The notes beneath the pieces are model-generated. The model made no database searches. It saw only the letters and a list, made by a program, of their open reading frames with translations, and was not told where the DNA came from. A DNA stretch of 64,000 bases from Phycisphaerales bacterium (GTDB lineage Bacteria; Planctomycetota; Phycisphaerae; UBA1845; UTPLA1): NCBI GenBank assembly GCA_022360095.1, contig JAKSDK010000487.1, forward strand, positions 124,001-188,000, written 5' to 3'. Positions 36,490 to 45,568 of the stretch are shown one piece after another. Position 1 is the stretch's first letter. Every line of letters starts with the position of its first letter. Both the position numbers and the translations under genes were made by a program.

Positions 36490-36562
36490 GATGCCTGGGC
36501 CGACGGTAAAGCCGACCCGCTCCCTTCTCTCTCTTTGCTTGCCCCTCCTCAGGGTTATGGAA

Positions 36563-38134
36563 TTACGTTTTTGATCTCCCTTGTCCTGGCGGACGTTTTC
36601 CCCTCACACCGGATCGATGACCGGGGGTCTTCCGATTTCGGGGATCATGCCGGCGAAGATCGTGCCTCGCGATGGATGCACTGCTTTCGTCCGGATCGTT
36701 TTCATCCGCGTTGTCAAGAATCGGATAAACATCGTTGCGGTCCCAGAGATAGTAAATCGGCGGGCTGCCGATGAGCTGCCGGAAGACCTGTGACAACTGA
36801 TCAGGTCTCTTTCCCTCAATCTTGTATTGGATCTTTCCGTGCAGCGCTCGAACCCAGCTTCGTATCGTTTCCTCGACCAGACTGCGAACCCGCGGATAGC
36901 GCGCGATCTTTTTCGAAAAATCTGACGCGAAAGGATCGAGGTTCCATGCCTTCATGCGCTCCAGCAGTTTCATTCTCCCCTTAGGCAAGGGGCATCGGCC
37001 GACACGGTGCATACCAGCCTTCTCAAAGACCGGATTGACCTCCCCCATCGCCGCGAGGCATTCAATAAACCGTACACCCACCTGAGGCAAAGTCTTTCGA
37101 ACAAACCAATGCCCGAGTCCGCAGCCCCTCACATCCGGATGCATCACGAGGCGCCGAAGGATACGAAGCTCTCTATTCAGACGACGCACGTTGCGTACGA
37201 AACGCCCCCGCGTTGACCGATTTCGGAGCGTCAACTCCATCGGAGCATGGGCGAACACCAGGATGCCCAACGGCGCGCCGGTCCCTCTTTCCTTGAGAAG
37301 AAACACCTTATCCACGAATCCCAGTCCGTCGCGGTGGCGATAGTGCATCGGACTAAACGTGCGATAGTCACTCACACTCCCCCGTTCAATCGTCGTTCGT
37401 CGCCGAAGAGACATGCCCTTCCGGCGTGGTCGGTGCGCGATGACATCGGCGTCCGGACCATGAAGACGAAGGGTTTCATTCGGCTGAAGGTCTTCCAGGA
37501 TGTCATCGTGTGTCGTGGCGACGACGAGCGTGAGACGATGACGTGTGACCAACTTGCGCAGACTGTAGGCCACCGCCTTGGCCGTGCGCCGATGCAAGAT
37601 GGCGGAGAATTCGTCGCAGAAAATCGTACGGGGCCTTGGATCATCATGACCGATCGCGTTGCCCACGGCCCTCGCAAGACCGGCCCGAAACCGCTCGCCA
37701 TCCGAGAGGTCCGCAAACTGGCGCACCCACAGCCGAGGTTCGCCAAGACCGCACGCCGTCAGAATTTCGAGCACCACGGCAAGCGGCTTGCGCGGCGCAA
37801 CGGCATCCACAATCGCACGATCCGCGGGAAACCGTCCGCGCCCAACCCAGATCGGACGCTCCACCTTTCCTGCGATGGCGTTCAGAATCGTCGTCTTGCC
37901 GCTGCCGGACGGCCCGGTGAGCAGGATGATCGATCCGGGCCTGAGTGTTACGGCGAGATCGTCCGCAATGACATAAGGTGCTTCTCGAGGCGGAATGCCG
38001 AAATTCCAACAGACGTCTCGTTTGCGGGTGGTCATCGGAGCGAAACCGGGCTCGCGTATGATCCGCAGTTTGATTTTTTCCCCCTCCTCTTGCGGCACCA
38101 CGCTGCCGACTTCCTTCTTCTCACTCGCGTTCAT
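36563..38134 (-). CDS. ABC-type ATPase fused to a GNAT acetyltransferase-like domain
   Basis: 523 aa. Residues ~45-240 are an ABC ATPase: Walker A GPSGSGKTT, signature LSDGERFRAGLARAV, Walker B TIFCDEFSAIL, switch His in VATTHDD. Residues ~265-390 look like a GNAT fold: DKVFLLKERGTGAPLGILVF, then RLVMHPDVRGCGLGHWFVRK as acetyl-CoA loop. A C-terminal basic tail (KTPGHRSGVRGKRPPGQGR) is added. No membrane partner gene is present, so it is not a normal transporter. The layout matches COG2401 (ABC ATPase fused to a predicted acetyltransferase), function unknown. AGGAGG lies 6 nt before ATG 38134. Confidence 0.82.
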   Translation of the reverse strand: MNASEKKEVGSVVPQEEGEKIKLRIIREPGFAPMTTRKRDVCWNFGIPPREAPYVIADDLAVTLRPGSIILLTGPSGSGKTTILNAIAGKVERPIWVGRGRFPADRAIVDAVAPRKPLAVVLEILTACGLGEPRLWVRQFADLSDGERFRAGLARAVGNAIGHDDPRPRTIFCDEFSAILHRRTAKAVAYSLRKLVTRHRLTLVVATTHDDILEDLQPNETLRLHGPDADVIAHRPRRKGMSLRRRTTIERGSVSDYRTFSPMHYRHRDGLGFVDKVFLLKERGTGAPLGILVFAHAPMELTLRNRSTRGRFVRNVRRLNRELRILRRLVMHPDVRGCGLGHWFVRKTLPQVGVRFIECLAAMGEVNPVFEKAGMHRVGRCPLPKGRMKLLERMKAWNLDPFASDFSKKIARYPRVRSLVEETIRSWVRALHGKIQYKIEGKRPDQLSQVFRQLIGSPPIYYLWDRNDVYPILDNADENDPDESSASIARHDLRRHDPRNRKTPGHRSGVRGKRPPGQGRSKT

Positions 38135-38464
38135 CCTCGACCTCCTGGACCCTAATATAACCCTAACAACGTGAAGATACGAGGCGCATTGCTAATAGTC
38201 AATAGGCAGCAATAAAATCCAATGGAAATTTCCGTTGGCCCATGCCGATTCGATAAAAAATATTCAAGTAAGATTATTAAAATCAACATATTAGGAAGAC
38301 TTCGGCTGTAGATAAAAATCAAGATCGAGAATTTTGAATAATTGCGCAGCACCACATCGATCTTGGGCGCAGCCAAGGTGACCCGAGACTTGCGAACGAA
38401 GAACTGTTCATCTTAAGATAATTTGGGTCCCACCAGACTGTCTACATGTATTTAAGGATCAAAC
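38135..38464. other. AT-rich divergent intergenic region
   Basis: 330 nt, clearly more AT-rich than its surroundings, between the ABC-GNAT gene and the C45 hydrolase gene. It holds a near-perfect 20-bp palindrome at 38219-38238. A 74-codon frame on the minus strand is hydrophobic only because of base composition and is not called. Confidence 0.55.
38219..38238. promoter_or_regulatory. Near-perfect 20-bp palindrome (candidate operator)
   Basis: CCAATGGAAA then TTTCCGTTGG: ten-base arms without spacer and one mismatch. It is 85 nt before the ABC-GNAT start and 227 nt before the hydrolase start. No regulator gene is adjacent. Confidence 0.45.
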
Positions 38465-39772
38465 ATGAAATACCATCATGATCGCCTCGGTGCCCGCATC
38501 GCTTCAAGCCTGTTACTCTCCATCTGTGTCGTCGCGTTTTCGGGTCGCACAGTCCTCGCCGATGGCCCAAGGCCTACCGTCAATGGCAAGTTAACGACCG
38601 TCGACGGCGTCAAGGTCTTACGCATCTGGGGCGATCCGGCTGAACGCGGGTTTGCTCATGGCTATTTGCTTGCCGACGAGATCATCGAATTGTTTGAAGA
38701 TTTTCTCGCGGACGAGAGGTTGAGTGGCGGCCCGGAAGGCTTCACCGCCATGTCGGCCAAGTTTCGCGAGTTGATGAAAATTCCCAAGCCCTATCTCGCC
38801 GAACTTCGCGGCATCAAAGCCGGCCTCGAAGCGAAGAAAGGCGGCGATATCACCATCACGGCGCTCGATCGCGAATTGACGCTGCGCGACCTGGTCGCGA
38901 TGAACTGCATCCCCGACAGCATAGGCATCGCCTGCTCGTCCTTCGCCGCCTGGGGGGACCTGACTCCCGACCGCAAGACGCTCTCCGGTCGCAATCTCGA
39001 CTGGCATGAAGCAAAATTCTTGCGCACGACGCAAATCATCGTCGCCCACATTCCCGCCAAAGGCGCGCCGCAAAATGCCTGGACGTCGATCACATGGCCC
39101 GGCATGATCATCTGCCTGACAGGGATGAACGAACACGGCGTGACCGTCTCCATGCACGACGTCTTCGACACCCGACCTAGCCAACGAAACGGATTTACGC
39201 CGCGTGGATTCTGTCTGCGTGCCGCCATCGAGGGCGCCGACGCCGGCAATGTCATCGATTCCGTCAAAGCCATTTTGAAGAAACACGTACCGATCGTCGG
39301 CAACAACGTGCCGGTGTCTTTTCCCTGCGAGAACAATACGGCATCCGCGGTGGTATTCGAATACGACGGCAACAAAAAGCGCAGCCGTGGAGTCACCGTC
39401 CGCCGACCCCACTTCAAACGCGACGACAAGCCGCGTTTTATCGTCGCCACCAACGATTACCATAAGCGAGGCTCGTACTCGCATTGCCGACGCTTTGAGA
39501 CCTTGCTCCAAACACTCGAGACGATGGGCAGCAGCGCCACGGGTATCGAAAAGAAGAAAGTCGAGGCCGGTTTTAAGATGCTTGGTAGCGTTTCAATGAA
39601 GAGTGGATACGTCACCTATCACAGCGTGGTCTTTGAGCCCAACGATCGACGCCTTTCGGTTTCGTTTTCAAGCCCGACGGACTACGCCCCCAATGGCAAT
39701 CGCGTCACAATCGATCTCAAGAAGGTTTTGAGGCGACCCACTGGTCAACGCCAACGCGGCGCAAACGGCTAG
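38465..39772 (+). CDS. Secreted C45-family (acyl-CoA:6-APA acyltransferase-like) hydrolase
   Basis: 435 aa. Signal peptide ASSLLLSICVVAFSGRTVLA. The Ntn-hydrolase region has GIACSSFAAWGDLTPDRKTL with the candidate nucleophile Cys, then SGRNLDWHE; later TGMNEHGVTVSMHD, CENNTASAVVFEYDG and FIVATNDYH match the C45/phospholipase-B-like superfamily. These enzymes autoprocess before the Cys and hydrolyse amide bonds of peptides or acyl amides. Substrate unknown. Single gene; the stop is followed by a pair of inverted GC-rich palindromes. Confidence 0.8.
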   Translation: MKYHHDRLGARIASSLLLSICVVAFSGRTVLADGPRPTVNGKLTTVDGVKVLRIWGDPAERGFAHGYLLADEIIELFEDFLADERLSGGPEGFTAMSAKFRELMKIPKPYLAELRGIKAGLEAKKGGDITITALDRELTLRDLVAMNCIPDSIGIACSSFAAWGDLTPDRKTLSGRNLDWHEAKFLRTTQIIVAHIPAKGAPQNAWTSITWPGMIICLTGMNEHGVTVSMHDVFDTRPSQRNGFTPRGFCLRAAIEGADAGNVIDSVKAILKKHVPIVGNNVPVSFPCENNTASAVVFEYDGNKKRSRGVTVRRPHFKRDDKPRFIVATNDYHKRGSYSHCRRFETLLQTLETMGSSATGIEKKKVEAGFKMLGSVSMKSGYVTYHSVVFEPNDRRLSVSFSSPTDYAPNGNRVTIDLKKVLRRPTGQRQRGANG

Positions 39773-39806
39773 CTGAAAAACTCCCTTCTTCAACTTTCGG
39801 AGCCCT

Positions 39807-39897
39807 GTAGGACGGGTTCCACCCGCCGCCACGGACGTTGCATGCGTGCCGTTCCATATACGCGCGTCATATTCACGGCGGGCAGAGCCCGCCCTAC
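39807..39897. repeat. Paired GC-rich inverted repeats (REP/BIME-like), copy C
   Basis: GTAGGACGGGTTCCACCCGCC (39807-39827) and, 49 nt on, GGCGGGCAGAGCCCGCC plus CTAC (39877-39897) are inverted copies of the unit seen at 10080-10100 and 13532-13552. They lie between convergent genes. Confidence 0.7.
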
Positions 39898-39899
39898 GT

Positions 39900-40322
39900 T
39901 CAGGCCGCCTTTGACATCGGCATCGCCGGCCGTTTGGCGTCTTGCGACGTCCCTCTGCCGAAACGCCCGCCCAGAGTTGTCATGGGAACAATGAACGCCA
40001 GAAACGCCAGGTGGTACCAGACCGGCATGAGCTGCCACATCGAGACCTGCACCCCGATCCCGACGGCCAGCAAAATGAGGCTGAGCGTGAGGACGGCCTT
40101 GCCTGCCGACGTCGCACCGATCTTCGATGCAACGAAACCCGCCGCCAGCGAACACACAAGACTCAGCGCCAGCGTGATCACCAGAGCAGGCACATCCGCA
40201 ATCGGCCTACCCGCGGAAAAAGCATCGGGCATCGATGATTGGAGGACCGCACCAGCCCCCAACCAGATCACGGTCCAGGCGATGAAACCCATGACGATGG
40301 CGAATACAACTCTTTTCATCAT
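39900..40322 (-). CDS. Four-helix membrane protein of unknown function
   Basis: 140 aa with four predicted helices: VFAIVMGFIAWTVIWLGAGA, VPALVITLALSLVCSLAAGF, AVLTLSLILLAVGIGVQVSM and VWYHLAFLAFIVPMTTLGG. Short charged C-terminal tail. Third gene in the ArsR/AHSA1 operon, 24 nt after the AHSA1 gene, so expression is presumably under the ArsR-type regulator. Family not recognised. Confidence 0.75.
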   Translation of the reverse strand: MMKRVVFAIVMGFIAWTVIWLGAGAVLQSSMPDAFSAGRPIADVPALVITLALSLVCSLAAGFVASKIGATSAGKAVLTLSLILLAVGIGVQVSMWQLMPVWYHLAFLAFIVPMTTLGGRFGRGTSQDAKRPAMPMSKAA

Positions 40323-40346
40323 TCTGCCTCCAGAAGTCAGGGACCA

Positions 40347-40862
40347 TTACGTCCAGTTTTCGGTTCGACATTTTTTCGGGGTCAACGGCGTCAGCACTTT
40401 GAACATTCCATACAACATGCGGACACCAAACGGCGGCCGGCCGTTTTCGATGATGGCCTTCAGCGTCTTGACGATGAAGTCCGCGCCGCGCGTCATGTTC
40501 TTCTCTGTCTTCGTGCCTACGGGAATGTCCTCGGACGTCAGCGTAAATTCGACGCCGCCTTCAACCTCCTTGAGATCGTAGGTCACCTTACAAGGCGGGT
40601 CATCGTACTGTGTGAATTTGAAGGTATGCGCAAACCGATGCGGAGGATCAAATTCAAGGATCTCCCCGACGACCGTCGTGTATTTTCCGTCCGCGGATCG
40701 CATTTGGATCTTGCCGCCGGGCCTGAGGTCGTCGGCATGCATTCTTGCGTTGAAAAAACAGCCCTGAAGCTCATCGGTCTTCGTGATCTCACGCCAGACG
40801 GCCTCAATCGAACCGCGGATGAATACCTTTGATACGGCCGTTGATGTTTTTGTTTTCGTCAT
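40347..40862 (-). CDS. SRPBCC/AHSA1-family protein
   Basis: 171 aa from ATG 40862, with GAGG 8-9 nt upstream; the longer frame to 40895 starts inside the gap. START-like fold signatures are FIRGSIEAVWREITKTDELQ, DLRPGGKIQMRSADGKYTT, VGEILEFDPPHRFAHTF and the long C-terminal helix. AHSA1-like proteins bind hydrophobic ligands, and in many bacteria are coded beside an ArsR-type repressor, exactly as here (53-nt gap). Ligand unknown. Confidence 0.85.
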   Translation of the reverse strand: MTKTKTSTAVSKVFIRGSIEAVWREITKTDELQGCFFNARMHADDLRPGGKIQMRSADGKYTTVVGEILEFDPPHRFAHTFKFTQYDDPPCKVTYDLKEVEGGVEFTLTSEDIPVGTKTEKNMTRGADFIVKTLKAIIENGRPPFGVRMLYGMFKVLTPLTPKKCRTENWT

Positions 40863-40915
40863 GGATATGTCCTCATTCTCGATCGCTCCGGGCACTGCTC
40901 CCGCATTCCCCTACG

Positions 40916-41290
40916 TCATTTCTTCTTGGCTTTACGTTTAACCTTGCTTTTCTTCCTGCTGGGCCGCTTGCCGGACTCGACCTTGTATTTGATCTCCGTC
41001 AGGCGCGTCGCCCACAGTGAGCTGTAGTCTGTCGTCCAACGGTCATAGATCATCTGGATCGGGATCGCGTTAAAGTACATCCTGCGATCCCGACCTTTCT
41101 TTTCCGCGACAATCAAATCTGCGGTTTCGAGCAGGCGCAAATGCTTCATGACCGCGATGCGGCTCATATCGAAGTGCGCACAGACATCGTTGACATTGCA
41201 GCCGGGTGCATTCTTGACGATGTCGAGAATTCGCCGCCGCGTCGCGCTGCCCAGCGCCTGAAAGATGACATCCATCGACTCAGGCGTCAT
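40916..41290 (-). CDS. ArsR-family transcriptional regulator
   Basis: 124 aa. Winged helix: ALGSATRRRILDIVKNAPGC, then the recognition helix region HFDMSRIAVMKHLRLLETADL, and the wing VAEKKGRDRRMYF. No metal-site Cys pair (no CxC in alpha3), so it belongs to the AHSA1-linked group, not a metal sensor. The C-terminus is very basic (RPSRKKSKVKRKAKKK). The start codon lies inside a perfect inverted repeat (41289-41312), pointing to autoregulation. First gene of the operon. Confidence 0.88.
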   Translation of the reverse strand: MTPESMDVIFQALGSATRRRILDIVKNAPGCNVNDVCAHFDMSRIAVMKHLRLLETADLIVAEKKGRDRRMYFNAIPIQMIYDRWTTDYSSLWATRLTEIKYKVESGKRPSRKKSKVKRKAKKK

Positions 41291-41312
41291 ATGTAACTTA
41301 TAGGTTACATAT
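41289..41312 (-). promoter_or_regulatory. Perfect palindromic operator at the ArsR start codon
   Basis: ATATGTAAC (41289-41297), six-base spacer TTATAG, GTTACATAT (41304-41312). The left arm includes bases of the ArsR start codon (41290-41288 on the minus strand). Repressor bound here would block promoter or initiation directly. Confidence 0.72.
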
Positions 41313-41368
41313 TATTGGATGGCATGTCAAGCCTCGAATTCATTTTTTTTCAGGCGTGATAACGAAAC

Positions 41369-42781
<1,413 letters not shown>

Positions 42782-42918
42782 AGTGTCCCTATTGTAGGGG
42801 TTGCCGGGGAGCCCTTCTATTCGAACTTCCGAGCATTGGAGAAATGGTATAGAATCCGGGTGTGTTCGGTATCGATAATACGTAACTTGTAACATTAGGG
42901 AGGAGGTGCCTACGCATC

Positions 42919-43860
42919 ATGAGCGCGATCACTTCCGTTGACTGGGAAGCCGTTCAAAAGGACGTTCTCTGCCCACTCTGTGATTACAACCTGCGCGGGC
43001 TTACCGAACCCCGCTGTCCGGAATGCGGTTACCGGTTCGAATGGCCGGATGTGCTCGACCCGTCACGTCGCATTCACTCGTACGTTTTTGAACACCACCC
43101 CGATCGCAACATGTGGTCGTTCTGGAAGACCTTGCTTGGCGGCTTGAGGCCTCGGAGGTTTTGGCTGTCCCTGCATCCGGCTCAACCGTATTCTCCCAGG
43201 CGGCTCGTCCTTTACTGGTTGATTTATTCGAGCTTCACTTTGGTCGCCGTGCTATTGGCGGTCAGCTGGATGTGCGTTGAGACTTCCCGCCGGAATCGCG
43301 TCTCACGCCCCATCGTTCTCGCCCAGGCCCAGAACGGCGTCCCGATATACTGGCATCGAGAATCTTTTCTTGAGCAATTCGACTCCATCGAACAATACGT
43401 TGACCTGATGTACCCGGTGGATCCCATTCCCGTGATCAGACACGTCCTTTCGTTGCTTGGCGGAGCCTTGATCCTGATCTCGCTCCTGATGATCTCATGG
43501 CCCTGGTTGTCGGTCCTGGCGATGTCTGTTTTTGGAATCTCGATGCGGCACGCTCGTGTCCGTCCGATCCACATTTGCCGCTCGGCGCTTTACAGTTTTG
43601 ACCATTCGATCTTGGTAGGCGTTTCAATTATTTTGAGCGTTGGCGGGATCGTGACGAGGCAGCTGAATCTGCAACACTTCTTTTTGATTCTTCCCATCAT
43701 TTACATGATTGTCTTAATTGTGTATATCTACAGACTCTGTGTTGCGTACACGAAATACCTGCAGTTCCACTGGCCGATTCCGGTGGTGTTAACCTCGCAG
43801 TTTCTCCTTTGCTTGGCGCTCTTCGTCGTCTTCATGCATTTTTCCATGCGTTCGTTCTGA
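42919..43860 (+). CDS. Zinc-ribbon membrane protein (planctomycete type)
   Basis: 313 aa. N-terminal double-Cys ribbon CPLCDYNLRGLTEPRCPECG, then RFEWPDVLDPSRR, a head commonly seen in planctomycete membrane proteins. It continues with about five or six hydrophobic helices (LIYSSFTLVAVLLAVSWM, LILISLLMISWPWLSVLAMS, ILVGVSIILSVGGIV, FFLILPIIYMIVLIVYIY, LTSQFLLCLALFVVFMHF). Function unknown. A purine-rich GGGAGGAGG stretch precedes the ATG by about 12 nt. Confidence 0.8.
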   Translation: MSAITSVDWEAVQKDVLCPLCDYNLRGLTEPRCPECGYRFEWPDVLDPSRRIHSYVFEHHPDRNMWSFWKTLLGGLRPRRFWLSLHPAQPYSPRRLVLYWLIYSSFTLVAVLLAVSWMCVETSRRNRVSRPIVLAQAQNGVPIYWHRESFLEQFDSIEQYVDLMYPVDPIPVIRHVLSLLGGALILISLLMISWPWLSVLAMSVFGISMRHARVRPIHICRSALYSFDHSILVGVSIILSVGGIVTRQLNLQHFFLILPIIYMIVLIVYIYRLCVAYTKYLQFHWPIPVVLTSQFLLCLALFVVFMHFSMRSF

Positions 43861-43887
43861 CGCATGGAACGCATCCGCTCATCTTCA

Positions 43888-43915
43888 TTGACACAACGAC
43901 GCATTCGGATACAAT
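43888..43915 (+). promoter_or_regulatory. Near-consensus sigma-70 promoter of the kynurenine operon
   Basis: Perfect TTGACA (43888-43893), 16-nt spacer, TACAAT (43910-43915). The transcript would start near 43922, about 38 nt before the first gene. Confidence 0.75.
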
Positions 43916-43959
43916 GGTTTCGCATCGTTGAAAAGTTGATTCACAAATAGAGGTGGTCC

Positions 43960-44490
43960 ATGAAGACGCAAAGTCCGATCAATCTGAACAATTGGATCGA
44001 AGAGCACCGCAACGATTTCAAGCCGCCCGTCGGCAACAAGTATCTCTACAACGGGCGTGACTTTTTCGTGATGGTCATCGCCGGGCCGAATGCCCGAAAT
44101 GACTTCCACGTCGTCGACTCCGAGGAGTATTTCTATCAGCTTAAGGGCGACATCATCGTCAAGACGCGCGAGGACGGAAAAATCATCGATCACAAGGTCC
44201 GCGAGGGCGAGACCTTCTTCATTCCCGCGAATGTGCCGCATTGCCCCTGTCGGCCACCGAACACGCTGGGCGCCGTCGTCGAGAAAACACGACACGCCGG
44301 TCAACTGGAGCATATCGTGTTTTACTGCCAGGGCTGCGGCGAACTTGTGGAGGACATCGAGTTCGACTGCAAGGACATCGTCGAACATTTCCGTGATACG
44401 ATGGAGGCCTTTTGGAAAGACGACACTCGACGCGTCTGCAAGCAGTGCGGAAAGACGGTGGAGAAGCCCGGTCCGTTCCAAATGCCGTAA
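43960..44490 (+). CDS. nbaC: 3-Hydroxyanthranilate 3,4-dioxygenase
   Basis: 176 aa. Cupin dioxygenase that opens the 3-hydroxyanthranilate ring to 2-amino-3-carboxymuconate semialdehyde. Iron ligands H50 and E56 (NDFHVVDSEEYFYQ) and H94 (PANVPHCPC) match the family positions. The C-terminal rubredoxin-like site typical of bacterial forms is present as CQGC and CKQC. AGAGGTGG precedes the ATG. First gene of the operon, followed 32 nt later by the decarboxylase that uses its product. Confidence 0.95.
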   Translation: MKTQSPINLNNWIEEHRNDFKPPVGNKYLYNGRDFFVMVIAGPNARNDFHVVDSEEYFYQLKGDIIVKTREDGKIIDHKVREGETFFIPANVPHCPCRPPNTLGAVVEKTRHAGQLEHIVFYCQGCGELVEDIEFDCKDIVEHFRDTMEAFWKDDTRRVCKQCGKTVEKPGPFQMP

Positions 44491-44522
44491 GCTGACCGCC
44501 GACGAAGACCCCACGCGCGTTC

Positions 44523-45539
44523 ATGAAAATCGACCTCCACACCCACATTCTTCCCGAGTCCTGGCCCGATCTGCGCGAGCGCTACGGCTACGGCGGCTTT
44601 GTACAGTTGGAACATCATGAACCTTGCCGTGCAAAGATGCTGATCGACGGCAAGTGCTTTCGTGAGATCGAGGACAACTGCTGGCACACCCCGAAGCGAA
44701 TCTTCGATTGCGATACGGCCGGCGTCGACGTGCAGGTGATCTCCACCGTGCCGGTCATGTTCAGCTACTGGGCCAAGCCGGAGCATACACTCGATCTGTC
44801 AAAGATTCTCAATGACCACATCGCCGGTGTCGTCGCGGAACATCCGAAGCGTTTCACCGGTCTTGGCACGGTGCCCATGCAGGATGCCGACCTTGCCGTC
44901 CGCGAGTTGGAACGGTGTGTGAAGGAGTTGCACCTTCCCGGCGTGGAAGTCGGCAGCAACGTCAATGACATGAATCTGAACGATCCGTCGCTCTTTCCGA
45001 TCTTTGAGGCTGCACAGGACCTCGGGGCCGCGATCTTCGTCCATCCCTGGGACGTAATCGGCAAGGAGCGGATGCCGAAATATTGGCTTCCCTGGCTTGT
45101 CGGCATGCCTGCCACGACGACCACGGCGATTTGCTCTTTGATCTTCGGCGGTGTGCTGGAGCGCCTGCCGAATCTTCGCATCGCTTTCGCGCACTGTGGG
45201 GGATCATTTCCATTTACCATCGGACGCATCGAGCATGGCTTCCAGGTCAGGCCTGATCTTTGCGCTGTGGACAATCACCGAAATCCCCGCGAATATCTCC
45301 GACGGTTCTATCTCGACACCCTTGTACACGATGCCGACGCCCTGCGTTACGTCATCCAGATCGTCGGGGCGGATCGGCTTGCGCTCGGATCGGATTATCC
45401 GTTCCCGCTCGGCGAAGCCGAGCCCGGCAAGCTGATCGAGTCGATGGATGATTTGTCATCCGATACAAAAGAAAGGTTATTGTCCGGCACGGCACTGGAA
45501 TTCCTCAACCTCAAGAAGGAAAACTTCCTCTCGTCCTGA
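44523..45539 (+). CDS. nbaD: 2-Amino-3-carboxymuconate-6-semialdehyde decarboxylase
   Basis: 338 aa amidohydrolase. Zinc ligands: His in DLHTHILPE (HxH), His in FVHPWDVIG, and Asp in LGSDYPFPLGE; AHCGGSFPFTIGR supplies the catalytic His. CWHTPKRIFDCDTAGVDVQV and ISTVPVMFSYW are typical of ACMSD. It removes CO2 from the dioxygenase product, giving 2-aminomuconate semialdehyde and so steering flux to catabolism instead of quinolinate/NAD. Position between the dioxygenase and kynureninase supports this assignment. Confidence 0.94.
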   Translation: MKIDLHTHILPESWPDLRERYGYGGFVQLEHHEPCRAKMLIDGKCFREIEDNCWHTPKRIFDCDTAGVDVQVISTVPVMFSYWAKPEHTLDLSKILNDHIAGVVAEHPKRFTGLGTVPMQDADLAVRELERCVKELHLPGVEVGSNVNDMNLNDPSLFPIFEAAQDLGAAIFVHPWDVIGKERMPKYWLPWLVGMPATTTTAICSLIFGGVLERLPNLRIAFAHCGGSFPFTIGRIEHGFQVRPDLCAVDNHRNPREYLRRFYLDTLVHDADALRYVIQIVGADRLALGSDYPFPLGEAEPGKLIESMDDLSSDTKERLLSGTALEFLNLKKENFLSS

Positions 45540-45568
45540 GAAATCTTGACGCAAGCGAACGAACGCCT

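Noticed and set aside
36445-36562. Possible c-di-GMP or preQ1 riboswitch near the QueC-like gene
   Set aside because: The hairpins lie downstream of the QueC-like gene and do not show the conserved blocks of either class; a terminator fits better.
36563-36760. Frameshift at the C-terminus of the ABC-GNAT gene
   Set aside because: The basic tail looked odd, but the frame is continuous and the other frames give no better continuation.
38152-38376. 74-codon hydrophobic frame on the minus strand
   Set aside because: It lies in an AT-rich intergenic stretch whose base composition alone gives Ile/Leu/Phe codons; no ribosome site.
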